Counted from the stretch's first letter, positions 36,501-47,770 are shown. The stretch: 64,000 bases of DNA from Ciona savignyi (GCA_000149265.1 CH002890.1:778668-842667); one strand, 5' to 3'. Numbers and translations: made by a program. The notes: a model not told the origin generated them from the letters alone.

Positions 36501-39385
36501 TGTTCCTGGTCCCAGTATGTCCCTGAAAACCTGACCCTACACTACTTGCATAATGCATATTATAACATCATATAACCAGGGGGTGCCAGATGAGAGTACC
36601 TGGGGAGTAACAGCATCCAGTTGGGTTGTGGTGGGTTGGGATGAGGTACATGGCGGCGCGGAAAGGTCGTCTTGCGGTTGTCTCCATCTCTGGGAGATCA
36701 GCCAGCTGCTTCTCCAACTCAGCGATGTCCATTCCATTACTTTGCATGGAGATGGGAACCGGGGTCATCTGAGATAACAGTTGGGGTTGGTAAAAGTACA
36801 GAATATTATTCAAGTACCAAACATCTATTGTAAAACCATGTTTTTCAAGCCCATTAACCTACACTTCCTTAATAATGTTATGCGGCCCGAATGCTATGGG
36901 TAGGAGTACTTCACTACAATGTGAAATCTATAGCATGTTACTGAGTTACAATCCTATCTGATTCATTAAATCAAAATTTGCAAATTTACACAGGTTATTT
37001 TTGTATATTAATCTGCATTGGTATTCAAAATTATAATGCAAAAGGTGATGCAGGGATTCAATTATGTTCCAACGGTATTTGGCGTGCATCATTGTAGGAA
37101 CCAGGAATAACATCGCTTACCAGCTTCTCTTCAGTGATGCGAAGAGCAAAAACAGGATACGTCGGATTTTCGATGAAGATCTTGTATTCATGAGTGAAGT
37201 AATGTTGTATCAGGTTGATCAGACCTTGTGAGGCACCCCCAGTGATAAATATGTTGTCACTGCACAACACATAATGTTATCACATATGAATAATAAAATA
37301 TTTATTATTTTTAATTTACTATTTTTATCATTATAAACTAGAGTGTGTTAACCACTTGTTATTACGTGTATTGCAGTTTGGCCGTTTGCACAGATATAAA
37401 TAATTACATTTCTGGCCTATAAAAACTTTCCAGTTAGTTATTTTCGAATATGGGATGTATTTTGAACTATTATAGTATAGTTGGTGCCATATCCACTAAG
37501 AAAAAAAAGAAAAAAAATTGCTGCTTTGGATGGTTTGTGATGCAACTGCCCAGACGATCGGGTTAACCTGGCCAGGAAAACTGAAAAAGTTCTGATGTAT
37601 ATAAATATAGTCCTCATGGTATACAGTGTGTATAAATGCACCAGAAAACAAAAGCAGTGCTTTTTTGGTTCTTGAATTCTAAATTTGTTGTTATTACAGC
37701 TTAAATGTACAATCACACACCTGTTAACAGATTGTTCGTACTGCCTGCTGAGGAATTGCGCAACCTGCTCACGCACAGGATAACCGCCAGCGACACATCC
37801 ATACTGAAGAGTCTCTTCAAACCGGTCTGTTTGTCTTAGTGACTCAGAAGCAACCTTCAAAAATAACACGATTACAAATATAGTTACACGTAAAACTTAA
37901 CGGTTCCATGACAACTAAACCCTTTACAACTGAACCCCTTACAACTGAACCCCTTACAACTGAACCCCTTTACAACTGAACCCCTTTACAACTGAACCCC
38001 TTTACAACTGAACCCCTTTTAACAGAACCCTTTTAACTGAAAAGGGGGTTCAGTTGTAAAGAGGTTCAATTGAACTGGGTTCAGTTGTAAAGGGGTTCAG
38101 TTTAAAGGGGTTTAGTTAAAAGGAGTTCAGTTGTAAGGGGCTTAATTGTAGGGGTTCAGTTGTAAAGGGTTCAGTTGTAGGGGTTGAGTTGTAAGGGGTT
38201 CAGTTGTAAGGGGTTCAGTTGACTGGTCACCAAACTTAACACCAAATGCACCTAACTATTAGTTCAACACTTTTTAGCAGCCATCTGTTATCTTGAGTTT
38301 GGTGTTTTTAAGTTACCGGTACTACAATAATTGAAAGATTTCCCAAACCAGTTTCGAAAAAAAAACATTTAACACATTTAATTGAGAGATTTTAATCAGT
38401 CCCCCAACAAACATGGTTATTTAACATAAACATCAAAATGTTAACATTTTTTAATAATTAAATTAGGATACGATATGTATGTTTATTTCTATTCAAAAAA
38501 TGTAATCTGTATGACATAGCAAGAACACAGCAAAGACCCAGTCTGGAAATTAGCATAAGGTAACAAAAACGTTAAACCTTAAAAAAAAGGTTAAACCTTA
38601 AATACGGTAATAAATAAAAATTCATATAATACATTCAAGTATCCTAGATATAAAAAAATTCACAAAACACATATCGTAAAACTTTTTTAAAAAATACAGA
38701 ATTTCACACGTGGTCCATAACTGCCATTTCGCATGGTTTCTCGGTGCCTCCCTTGTTAAACTTAATTTATTTTCATATTGTTACTGATTTTGTTGCTGTG
38801 TGTTTAACAAATAAATACGTTTGATTGATTGATTGCTTTTCAAACTGGTTGTTAAACTTGCTGCGTGATATAACTTATAAGACTGTTGGACTATCAGCAG
38901 AAAGGTCCAACCAGTTAGCATAATCAGCAATAGCAGGCTGTATGCAGGCAGCAGAAGGGTTGCCCAGTCAAAACCTTTCGTTGGCTAGATGACTGTGTCC
39001 TTGGGCAAGGCACTAATTGACATGGCCTTAACACGGTGTATTAATGGGTTATAATAAAACAGATGGAACTTAATGATAAAACACAGACTGCAACGGTAAA
39101 CCGACGTGGACTCGCGCTAATAGACAAAAACTAGAACGATATTGTATAAGGTTTACCCACCTTTAAATAACCACCGATTTGTTTTAAAAATTCAGGGCCC
39201 GGTGCGCCGACTTGCAGACTGTAGTGACCTGGTTTTAAAAGACCGCCGTCTTCAAAATCGTTTCTTGGGTAATCCATTTTTCGAACTTGGGTAATCGAAA
39301 TCCTTCGTCTTCCAAAAACTTGGGTGTTAGGGACGTAGTTCACAATTGCTGACTTGCACAATTTTTGAAGAGTGCGCAATGACAT
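33507..39385 (-). CDS. PLP-dependent class I/II aminotransferase
   Basis: Fold-type I aminotransferase, of the subgroup of 2-aminoadipate/aromatic transaminases and yeast YER152C. Exons on the minus strand: 39385-39161, 37854-37721, 37259-37121, 36768-36600, 35462-35289, 34931-34714, 34467-34289 and 33645-33507, giving 458 aa with consistent phases. The N-terminus (MSLRTLQKLCKSAIVNYVPN, then GRRR) is basic and free of acidic residues up to the RK near residue 36, so mitochondrial targeting is likely. Motifs: TGGASQGL for phosphate binding, NPTG at 214-217, CDDVY at about 241-245, the Schiff-base lysine K291 in GSFAKIIAPGLRMGW, and the carboxylate-binding arginine R425 in YIRLSIAY. All catalytic residues are present, so it should be active; the substrate cannot be read from sequence. 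Introns carry a SINE, an hAT-type element and a large inverted minisatellite. The start lies 81 bp from a divergent ORF. Confidence 0.93.
33685..33962 (+). repeat. SINE-1 copy, near full length
   Basis: Lies in aminotransferase intron 7. It has the tRNA-like head (GGAGGTTAAGTGCGTCGCCT, TTTCAATCGAAAGGTTGCAG), then GGTCGCTAGCTTGTCTGTTG, CCTTGGGCAAGGCACTTTAC, GGTGGGCGCGAGGTGATCTG and the 3' CACGGGGATAAACATGCAT. With the copies at 40.2 and 55.0 kb it defines the family at about 250-300 bp. Confidence 0.9.
35725..36473. mobile_element. 749-bp hAT-type element
   Basis: Lies in aminotransferase intron 4. Ends CAGGGATGGGCAACC and GGTTGCCCACCCCTG. Flanks AGCTAGAG (35717-35724) and AGGTAGAG (36474-36481) are an 8-bp duplication with one change. 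The interior has GGCACGC motifs near both ends and no transposase frame. Confidence 0.88.
37912..38226. repeat. Head-to-head inverted minisatellite
   Basis: Lies in aminotransferase intron 1. The left arm has about eight units of TTACAACTGAACCCC. Near 38035-38045 the orientation flips, and the right arm has about ten units of GGGGTTCAGTTGTAA with variants. The arms are complementary over most of their length, so a transcript or single strand could fold into one long hairpin. Confidence 0.93.
38940..39115 (+). repeat. SINE-1 copy, diverged
   Basis: TGTGTCCTTGGGCAAGGCAC, TTGACATGGCCTTAAC and TTAATGGGTT identify the family. The head and the 3' end are degraded. Confidence 0.6.
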
Positions 39386-39466
39386 AGCACCTAAACACTT
39401 GTTAGCTTAAAGAAATTTGAGAGAATTAGTACCCAGAACATTCTGGCAGTATATTCAGACACAAAA
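39386..39466. promoter_or_regulatory. 81-bp interval between divergent start codons
   Basis: It separates the aminotransferase ATG (39385, minus) from the ATG of a small ORF (39467, plus). No TATA box is seen. If both frames are genes, this interval plus their 5' UTRs must act as a bidirectional promoter. That is inferred from layout only. Confidence 0.35.
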
Positions 39467-39745
39467 ATGACTGATCTGACGTCGCACGACGGCCTTGCGA
39501 TAACAACCATTGCAGACCTTGAAATCAAAGATATTGCTGTGGGAATTCCACACGTATTTATATTTGCATCGCTGTGTATGTTTACTGGTGGTTTACTATT
39601 GATTTCATGCTATGTGTTCATATTTTGTGCATGGAAAGTTGCGATTAGGTTCCTGTTTTTGGCAGCTCAGTCGATGAATCGTTTCCTGCGAGTTCTGTTT
39701 AATGCACGCCAATCATTGTGTACAAACATGTGTTTCCTGTTATAA
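39467..39745 (+). CDS. Small predicted membrane protein, unrecognised
   Basis: A 92-aa frame from ATG to TAA. I do not recognise the family. Residues about 1-28 are hydrophilic and acidic (TSHDGLAITTIADLEIKDIA). About 29-55 is a strong hydrophobic segment (HVFIFASLCMFTGGLLLISC and on to FCAW), suggesting a transmembrane helix, possibly two. The basic C-terminal part (SMNRFLRVLFNARQ) would face the cytosol. It starts 81 bp from the aminotransferase start on the opposite strand. A GT within GGAAA|GTTGCG could be a splice donor, so the true C-terminus may differ. It could also be a chance frame. Confidence 0.4.
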   Translation: MTDLTSHDGLAITTIADLEIKDIAVGIPHVFIFASLCMFTGGLLLISCYVFIFCAWKVAIRFLFLAAQSMNRFLRVLFNARQSLCTNMCFLL

Positions 39746-40206
39746 TTGTTATATAAACCACGTATAATTCCATAATATCAGAGAGCATTTGGTGGGGCCT
39801 CGTTGGCCTGGACGTTCTCTCAACTTATATCGTTTGGTTTTAATTAAATTTTGTTTGCTCAATATTGTTCTTTCGCCTAGGTTTGGCGGCCGCGTCCTCT
39901 ATATTTATTAAATATATCATTTTTCAATGACGTGTTTAACGACTGTTCGTTTTGCCGTCGTTCCCAGTTCCCGTGTCGTTATTTTATTCGCTTGCCATTT
40001 TTAAATACTGTGGCAAAAAATGAATTAACTAAACTAAACTTTACCCTACTTACCTAAGCTATGCCCCTGTGTAGCCTGCAGGGCCTTGACTTGCTGCACC
40101 TTGCGCGATAAACCAATAAAATACTTAACCTCTGTAAACCCCTTCTCTTATCCTGGTTAATACCCGTCTAAAAGTAAAGCGCTGCTACATTACAGGTTTT
40201 CCTATT

Positions 40207-40450
40207 TAGTCCGGTTGGTATAGTCTGGCGGTTAAGTGCGTCGCCTTTCAATCGAAAGGTTGCAGGTGTGAACTGGTCGCTAGCTAGTCGGTTGTGTCCT
40301 TGGGCAAGGCACTTTACGGACATTGCCTGAACTCAGCAGATTATTGGAGTCTACCAAATTATGGGAACTTGCCTATAATTATATACAAAACACTGCAATA
40401 GGTCCGGTAACCCGACTATAGGCGCACATGAATGTCCTACCCCTATCCTA
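40207..40450 (+). repeat. SINE-1 copy (duplication A)
   Basis: Begins AGTCCGGTTGGTATAGTCTG, with GGCGGTTAAGTGCGTCGCCT as the A-box-like part and GGTTGCAGGTGTGAACTGG as the B-box-like part. The middle matches the family. The 3' end is shortened at GGCGCACATGAATGTCCTAC. Its partner is at 55016-55262. Confidence 0.9.
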
Positions 40451-41360
40451 GCTTCATACAATGCGTAACTCTATTCACTCATTTCAAGCTCTGCGATATT
40501 TATTCGTCGAACGAATTCGTACGATGTCTAAGCGAATTAGAATCTGTCAAGGCTGCAACGATAACAAAGTTGCATTACAGATCATGCCCAACGATTAAAA
40601 ACTAAAATATGATTAACACACTACAGTATTACGCTTTGTGTATACAAAAACATGAAATTAAAGGAGTCAACCTGCGAATAAACAGTCCTGTCAACAAATA
40701 GTAATCGGTCCGCAAAAGCCAATCTGCAATTGCAAAAATCTAAAAAAGAGACAAAGGTATTTTTCTTTTTTGACGGTTGGTATCCATTATTTTTTTCCCT
40801 CTCTCATATGCATAACTTGCGTGTCTTGCCCGGCTCTCTAATAAGTCATCAAAAGTGACAAAAATTATCACATGGTAACTACATGACTTTTATAACATTT
40901 TAGATTTTATCCCGGAGGATAACCTTGACTTGCAAAATACAAAGTTCTTTTTAGCACTTTATTTTCTAGTAATCATAACGTACAACTTAACTACCCGATT
41001 TTAAATTAATTTTGTTGAATGCTAGAAAGGTAAAAAAGGTATTGATTCATTAATAATTTGGAAAAATACACCAAAGTTTGTAAGTATATTGTCACCAAAC
41101 GCATGAGAGGGGTACATTGTCCGTCCGTATGTCCAGAAGCAGTTATTAAATCAGACTAAAACTTGAATTTGGTTTAGAAAATAAAGATACACTACCAAAA
41201 TATAAAATTTAATGGACGGCTATAAGATGTCTTTTGCACAAATATAGTGGCCAATTACGGACAACACCTACCCCTCTGATAAAACCACGGCGCGCAATTT
41301 ACTTTTTATCAGATTTTAGATAAGCGGTAAATAAAAGACAGTGACTCTTATACATTAATA

Positions 41361-41760
41361 CTAGAATAGCAAACAACACATCTTGTTTCCTATAAAGGTA
41401 TAATCGGTAGGATTTTTTGGTTTGTTTTCAGCCTTCTTTGTAGTAGAAATCATTTCGTACACTTTAACTTTACTTAACGAGCTGAACGATTTTTCGTACC
41501 ATTTGTACTTTTTACCGGTATGATTGAGTTTGTGTTCTTTTAAATTATCTGCTCTTGTAAAAGATTCCTCATGCATGTCGCATTGGTTAGATTTTTTCCG
41601 GTGTGTTCCGTTTTGTGTCTTTTTAATTGACTTACCACTTTTTCACACAAATGGCATTTGTAAGGTTTCTTACCGTTATGAAACATTTTGTATTTCTTTT
41701 ATTTAATTGTATAAACGATTTTCAATACACATCGCATCTGCAAGGTTTCTTTTTAGTATG
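41361..41760 (-). pseudogene. C2H2 zinc-finger remnant, copy A
   Basis: Reading minus, KKPYKCHLCEKVV, LKRHKTEHTGK, CDMHEESFTRADNLKEHKLN and HTGKKYKW are tandem zinc-finger pieces with TGEKP-type linkers. A one-base loss in the A-tract around 41596-41602 shifts the frame relative to copy B. Finger spacing is short and one zinc ligand is His where Cys is expected. It cannot encode a normal finger array. Confidence 0.75.
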
Positions 41761-42007
41761 AATTCTTCGATGGGTTTTCAAATAAAACGAAAAAAACGAA
41801 GTAAAATCAAAATGCGTTTCCTTCGGAATCGAAGGTAACCCATTAATATATATTAGTTTCTATACAGTCAGTTAGCAGTTTTCCTGGTTTTAGTTTTGCC
41901 CCATTATAGCTGCTGCAAATATGTTTACGACGCTTTGTCGCCGCAATTCTTTCATTGCGTCTAACTCAATATATATCGTTTTGGGGGAAGCCACCTCACT
42001 TATACAT

Positions 42008-45000
42008 TCAACTTTGCTCTAGTCGGTATAACACATCTGATTTAAATATTTCGGGAACTTCTTGGTCGAGCTTGCTGATTACTTTGTAGATACTTTTCTT
42101 CCAGCCAATTTCCAGATCATTGTTGCATCGGATGATGCTGAAGAATTCCCGCAGTGCAGTTGTCGTTACTTCAAGGAAATGCTGTGGAACCTGGTATCAA
42201 GAGGTGAAAATTGAAATCACTAAATAAATCCATAATTTTTATGCTGATGTCTTCAATACCTGAATACGCGGCATGTAAGCATTTATCCGACCGGTTAGCT
42301 CTCTCGATCAGAGCTTATAGGTGATGCACCCGAACGGAATCACCGTTTTGACCTCTGTGCTATTGGGCCTTGGGCAAGGCCTTTCGACGGTGACCCAGAG
42401 GATAAATTAGTTTAACTAAGACAGTATAGAAAAATTAAAATCATGTAAAATACACTGCAATAGCACAGGTAACCCGTCGTTGATAATTGCTCGTGTGGTA
42501 AATCTTCACTTTTCCCATCCACGGGGTTAAAACATAAAAATCCTATATTTGATCAATAAAGTAGTGTTATTACCTGGAAGTCGTTGCTTTTGTTATAATG
42601 AATGTTAAGAACGTGGAATAACTCCGAGTCCCGATCGACTACAAGTTGAGTTATTTCTTCGACACCGTCACACACAGCTTCGCGGGCAAAACGTTCGATC
42701 TGCATGTAGTAGAATTCTCTGAAGTTGCTGAACCATTTGGTCAGTTGCGACGTTGTCGAGCGAAAAAACTGCAAAATATACAATTAATAGTAGTTCATAA
42801 CACGACGTTACGTACTTTTACAGTCTTTGGGCATGACTGAACACACTTTTAAAAACTTTTGAGGGGTTAACCAATTAGAGTTTATAGGGCCTCACACCAT
42901 AATACAACTACGGTTTTATTTATTACAAATAAGTTGTCTCACACTGGATTTTGGGAGGTTAAGTAATTTAATTATCACATTAAGAAAACATTTAATTGTT
43001 ATTTACGTCATAGCGAACCAACGTGGACACCTTCCTTTCGATTCGTTTAAAGAGCCACGGTTACATTGATTACATTTCTATTACACTCAAAATTACGGGG
43101 CCGTGATATTCACCTGCACGTCGCTGAAATACGATTTCAATGTAGTCACGCATGGGTAGCGCGTAAAGAAAAACATCAACTTGGATTTCTTAAGGTGTTG
43201 TGCGGTCAAACCAACCCCGTGCATAATTTAGTTAAGAAAGATATTGTTTTGTTGGTAATAGACCATGTACAACGATTTGCAATGTCCTAATTTAATATGT
43301 TATATTAACAAACATAAAGAAGGATATTATCTTGTTTTCCCGATTTGCTGTTTCAAACTGAACCATATTATCGGTATTGTTGTGACGCAACAGTCTCTCT
43401 TGTGTACCTACAAACCAAATTTAAATTAGATTACAGCACTCGTCAATATAGAAATATACAGTATTATTAATGTCATTTAAAATTAATTGTGCCCGTTAAA
43501 CCAAATAAATATTATATAAATATATAAGTTGAAATAAGAACATAATATTTGCAAACAATTTTAAATCAAATTTGACAAACCGAATAAAAACATAATATTG
43601 TTTTTTTAATACATATTTGGTTCATAATTTTGGTAGGCCTAAGCTTACATAGTGCTAGTGTTAACGTTTAAAGGGCTTGTTTAATCAGGTTGAAACTTTC
43701 AGGAATTTTGTGTAACAGGCGGGAGCATTTTGTGGACGTAATCTTGGGTTGGCAAAATGGAAGGGTGCATTATTTAAATGTCAAGTTACAGTTAAAAGAC
43801 CAAACTTTCTACTGTAATCTTGGGTTTAACACAAGTAACAATGGGGGTGATTTCCCAGTTTCGAAAAATTTGAAAATAGTATTTGTTTGACTTCGTGGTG
43901 CCATTTCTTGTTCTGCTTGGCAGTTTTGTAAGACTTTAGTATAGCTTCGTGGAATACAGCTGTTGTACATTTCCCACCAGCTTTGTGGTAAAAAATCCTA
44001 TTGTACGAAGAGATACCTACTCGAAACTTTAAAGCACAATTTTAAAGGACTAAGTACATGTTGCAGCTCTTTTTTTTATTTTGGTTTGTAAAAAAATCTT
44101 AGGCTTTCTATGGGGATTTCAAATGGCAGCCCTTTTCATCAGTTTGCAGCGAAGAGATAGGTATGGTATTTGATAACACGTTTTATCTATCAGTTGGCTA
44201 AAAATAAAACGTACCTTGGTAGTCAATGTGTGTGTTATTTGGTGTATTGCATCCGTGTTTCTGTATGTGATCGTGATATGTGGTTTGTATCACTTGACTG
44301 CCTGTTCCATGTGCCCGAGTCATACTCATCTGGGTAGTAGGTTGCACATCAATATCTTGCAAGCAGTATTGGTTGTACACCGATCGTGGATTGCTCATTG
44401 TACTGGTGGTTGGTGGTGTCGTATCATCAGTCGAGTTGCTGGTTAAAAGCTGGATTCTAATCAACTTTAACCCTTCTTCAACTTTTCTTTCATCGGTGGA
44501 ACAGTGAGGTTGTGTTGCAAGAGACATCGCATCTCTTTGAATGCTACGTTGCAAGATTAATTTGGTGAGATTTTATTAAAGTAAACCTTTACCTCTCATA
44601 ATCCAACGTAGGAGCGTGGCTTTTAGTAGGAGACTCATCTGTACTTGTATACCTCTCTGTGCGAATTATAAAATTACTTAACTATCACAATAACTTTATT
44701 TTAATGTTGGACATACGTTGCATGGCTTTAGTTGTAGTGACGTCACCAAACAGCGTTTTCTTGACGTCATCAANNNNNNNNNNNNNNNNNNNNNNNNNNN
44801 NNNNNNNNNNNNNNNNNNNNNNNNNNNNNNNNNNNNNNNNNNNNNNNNNNNNNNNNNNNNNNNNNNNNNNNNNAGTTCAGTTTTGAGAGTGGCGAGCATC
44901 TCGTCTAGAACATTGGAATTGTTAGATACACCAGGTAAACTTGTGTGATTATTGTGATTTAAATATTTAAATTGAATGGCTTGAAATGCACGTCACAATA

Positions 45001-46312
45001 TGGCACTATATAACCGGGCGAATTCAACAACACATCACGACGTTATAATGTCAGATAATTATTATTATTCCCATTTATTAAACATTTATTATTTTCTGCG
45101 ATGATGTTCTACCATATTACAACTCAACAAATTTGGGTGCTCCGACCACAGATAGTTATGCTTATGCGAATCTATAGATTATAGTTTAACTAGATTTGTT
45201 ACCTTGGTTTAGTTCTTTGGGTGGGTTAGGACTTCGGAGGTCTGTCTGATATAATGTGTGCTCTGTCTGATATAAGGATCGTCATTAGTATTGGGCGGTT
45301 TTACCCCGCTAAGACAACTTACAGCGTTTGCACAGTTTTCTGTTGTAATATTCGCTGGTTGGATTGCCTTGCCACGATCACAAACGTCATTATTACGTAA
45401 CCATTTCTCGTTCACCATCCCACCGACTGCCTCCCAATTCACATCGTTGATCTGGATCTCACCCACAGTGGGGCGGTTCTGTGGTTGATCAACTGGCGTG
45501 CGATAAACTGGTTGGAACACAGATGAATCAACATTCAGGTCCGATGCTTTGTCACTCTCGCTGCTCAGATCGGTCGCTGGTATCTCGGAAATGAACTTTT
45601 GCCTGCAAAACAACGATTATCAATGGTCACGTGGTCAATGTTATGTCACGTGGTTGAGTAAAAATTTCAGGGGAATTTCTCAGAGGGCAAAAACAAAGCA
45701 GTGGTGATTTTCATAATTATTTTAAAAACCTAAAAATGATTTCAGAATCCATATATAGTGTCGCATTTATTTCAACTTGATTTGGTTAAGTATTTTAAAG
45801 CGTTAACAAATTACAGTTAAACAAAATGCTGTCATGCCGTTGTTGGGATTCTTTGGAAACCACCGACTCATTTACATGAGAAAAACCTGCATCACGATTT
45901 GACCGGCATTCGACCAGTTAGTTAAGTCAGTTATTTCGCCGGCATAGATGTTTCAGATTTTAATTTAACAGAAGAAACGTCTCGTTCATATGCAGAGCTT
46001 TGTAATAGCTCCGGTCACGACATGGTGGGAAAGACAAACACATTTTTTGTATGGAGATAATACCATGAATGGCAAAACTGTGATTCAAAATAACAGGATA
46101 AATATGAAATACGCGACTTACCATGAGCTGGTTCTTTGCAGTGGTTGTATCGTATGAGGCGACACCTTGGTCGGGGTGGAAAGACCAAGTGGTGTCGGTT
46201 GGAAGTTATTTACTGCTCTTTGCTTACCATCGCTTGGTGATGCTACAGAGGGAGTTCTATTTTTCTTAGTTTTCCAAGACCCACGTAGCCCATATCTGCC
46301 CCGTGCTCTCAT
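42008..46312 (-). CDS. Prospero-like homeobox gene, duplicate A
   Basis: Second Prox-family locus, on the minus strand. Exons read: 46312-46122 (ATG, MRARGRYGLRG), 45602 to about 45240, about 44935-44700 (interrupted by an assembly gap), about 44554-44216, 43407-43328, 43218-43114, 42768-42574 and 42190-42008. The last four are in phase and give the homeo-prospero domain: GVGLTAQHLKKSKLMFFFTR, 65 aa with [20 protein letters not shown], and WKKSIYKVISKLDQEVPEIF to the stop. The three domain exons are 105, 195 and 183 nt, against 108, 195 and 192 in the full gene at 4-10.8 kb. The RVENI motif was not found. The U12 AT-AC intron is intact. In the helix, Ile of QLIKW is Thr (QLTKW) and FSRS is FFRS. 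Junctions between exons 2, 3 and 4 are unresolved. Confidence 0.78.
42290..42550 (+). repeat. SINE-1 copy, diverged (duplication A)
   Basis: GACCGGTTAGCTCTCTCGATC starts the tRNA-like part. It continues with GGGCCTTGGGCAAGGCCTTT, ACACTGCAATAGCACAGGTA and CCACGGGGTTAAAACATAAA. It lies in the last intron of the prospero-like gene; its partner is at 57130-57405. Confidence 0.75.
43219..43327 (-). other. U12-type AT-AC intron, duplicate A
   Basis: 109-nt minus-strand intron. Donor AAGATA|ATATCCTTC, branch point TTTCTTAAC about 13 nt before the end, acceptor TTATGCAC|GGGG. Both ends are phase 0, and it occupies the same place, just before LTxQHLKK, as the AT-AC intron of the full-length gene. Confidence 0.88.
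44774..44873. other. Assembly gap of exactly 100 N
   Basis: It lies inside an exon of prospero-like duplicate A. In duplicate B the bases between the same flanks (CGTCATCAA and AGTTCAG) number 35, so 100 is probably a placeholder length. Confidence 0.95.
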
Positions 46313-46409
46313 GTTACAAAAATTTTTCCGGGTGTCCTTTAAATAGGAAATATGATATGATAGGAATCGTGTTTTTGCGTTCTTATGGCCGGATCAAAAT
46401 ACAAGGTCG

Positions 46410-46555
46410 AGAACGGTGAATAGATGTTTCTTTTATCGCAATGGTCGTACGCTTATTTAGGGGCTAGGTTTGGAAACCATGATTGGCTCGTCATCAAGGC
46501 AGTTGTGTGGATATCATATATAGGTCGCGTTAACCATTCAGCCACCCGACCATGT
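46410..46555 (-). repeat. tRNA-like family 2 copy (duplication A)
   Basis: TAGGTCGCGTTAACCATTCA then GCCACCCGACCATG is the reverse of the family head. AAACCATGATTGGCTCG corresponds to the B-box side. The partner is at 61085-61205. Confidence 0.65.
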
Positions 46556-46736
46556 TTATAAGTAAGCCGGCCTAAAAAGATGCTTTATCAGCAGTTTATC
46601 GTATTCCTTACATATATACCCACTGATTATTAACCATTTTGTTTAAAATAGCTTTTCCGAACTGTAATACCAAGCCAACTTGTTCCTTTCTTATGATTTT
46701 AGTTTAAACGACAATACTGGGTTGATTTATCCAGAT

Positions 46737-46979
46737 CAGTGAGTGGTTCTCTATCTTTTTGACCTCGTGGCGCAAAGACCAATTACAAACGCAAACACGC
46801 GCACCTTCCATGGGAAGTCAAAACAATATGCTAAATACTCAAAACGTTACAATGGAAAAGAACGACTGGGCACTAACCATTCAGTAATTTATGATCTATG
46901 CACCTTCTGTCGTAAATTTACGAATTGCAAGTGTGGCGCACCAAGCTAATCCTTGCGGCGCACCATTTGAGAAACACTG
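46737..46979. mobile_element. hAT-type MITE (duplication A)
   Basis: Ends CAGTGAGTGGTTCTC and GAGAAACACTG. Flanks ATCCAGAT and ATCTAGAC agree at six of eight bases. The interior has GACCTCGTGGCGCA and GGCGCACCA motifs. A rearranged partner begins at 63790. Confidence 0.7.
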
Positions 46980-46989
46980 ATCTAGACAA

Positions 46990-47768
46990 ATCTAAATACC
47001 GTTTATTGCGTGTCTTTATTCAACTTACCCGTATTCGTAAAGGTTTCATGTCTGAAGACAGCAGTTAAATCATAAAACCTCCCTAAGTTGTGACCCTGCT
47101 TACGTGTCCAGTCGACATGAACCTCGCTTGCGTAACAAGTCTCTTCGTAAAGATATTGTTCGAAGGTAGAAATAGACTTCACGACTCAGTAGTTCCGATA
47201 CTTTAAACTAGAACAACCACCACCTTTCAAGAGCTGAATCACTACATCCCTATTTGCAAACAATATACACCAGCTGTATTTGTATTAAAGGCAAATGTTT
47301 ACAACTATACTGTGCTGTTGTCAAAATCTGCGTAAAACGTCTACTGTCAATCTCTGTAATATTGAGTAAATTGTCTTTATGCAAAAATGAACAGCTTCAG
47401 TTCACGCAAGCGCATAAAAACTCGAATTGTATCATTTAAACTTTTCGTGCTGTATAGGTTGGGATGTATGGGGGAATCTGGTGAAGCACAATTACCGTAA
47501 AGTTGATTGAGTTTTTTAGTTCACTTATCAACCGCGACATTCTTAAAGAATGAATATTATGACATCACTGTCTGCGTCTGGCCGAATTCAAGCGAAGCGA
47601 AGCGGAAAGTTCTTAGAACCCAGCGAACTTGGCGTATAAGGTGAAACAAATTTCCATATGAACACGAGGTAATGTCGTCAAACATATATGCGGCGTAGAT
47701 AGACAGAGCAGTGGGTAAACCTTCCAAGTCACACAAACACTTCGTTTATTTTCCAACGTTGTTTGATA
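46990..47768. other. Stretch with no recognised feature
   Basis: AT-rich, no family-like frame. A small GCGAAGCGAAGCG repeat lies near 47592. Confidence 0.5.
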
Positions 47769-47770
47769 TA

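Larger units (their letters stand above)
39925..46985. other. Segmental duplication, copy A
   Basis: It aligns along its length, in the same orientation, with 54365-63910. The start matches at CTGTTCGTTTTGCCGTC, and the match runs through the SINE at 40.2 kb, the zinc-finger remnant, the prospero-like gene and the hAT-type element at 46.7 kb. By eye the copies differ by scattered substitutions and indels. A has about 200 bp extra near 44993-45195; B has extra sequence near 54640-55015 and the 2.35-kb THAP element. Confidence 0.9.

Noticed and set aside
44216..44446. Hydrophobic plus-strand frame MVVNVCVIWCIASVF (also at 59144-59374)
   Set aside because: It is the antisense of the fourth exon of the prospero-like genes; the minus frame joins in phase with the next exon.
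46743..46949. 68-codon frame in duplication A
   Set aside because: It lies entirely inside the hAT-type MITE and is broken in the partner copy.
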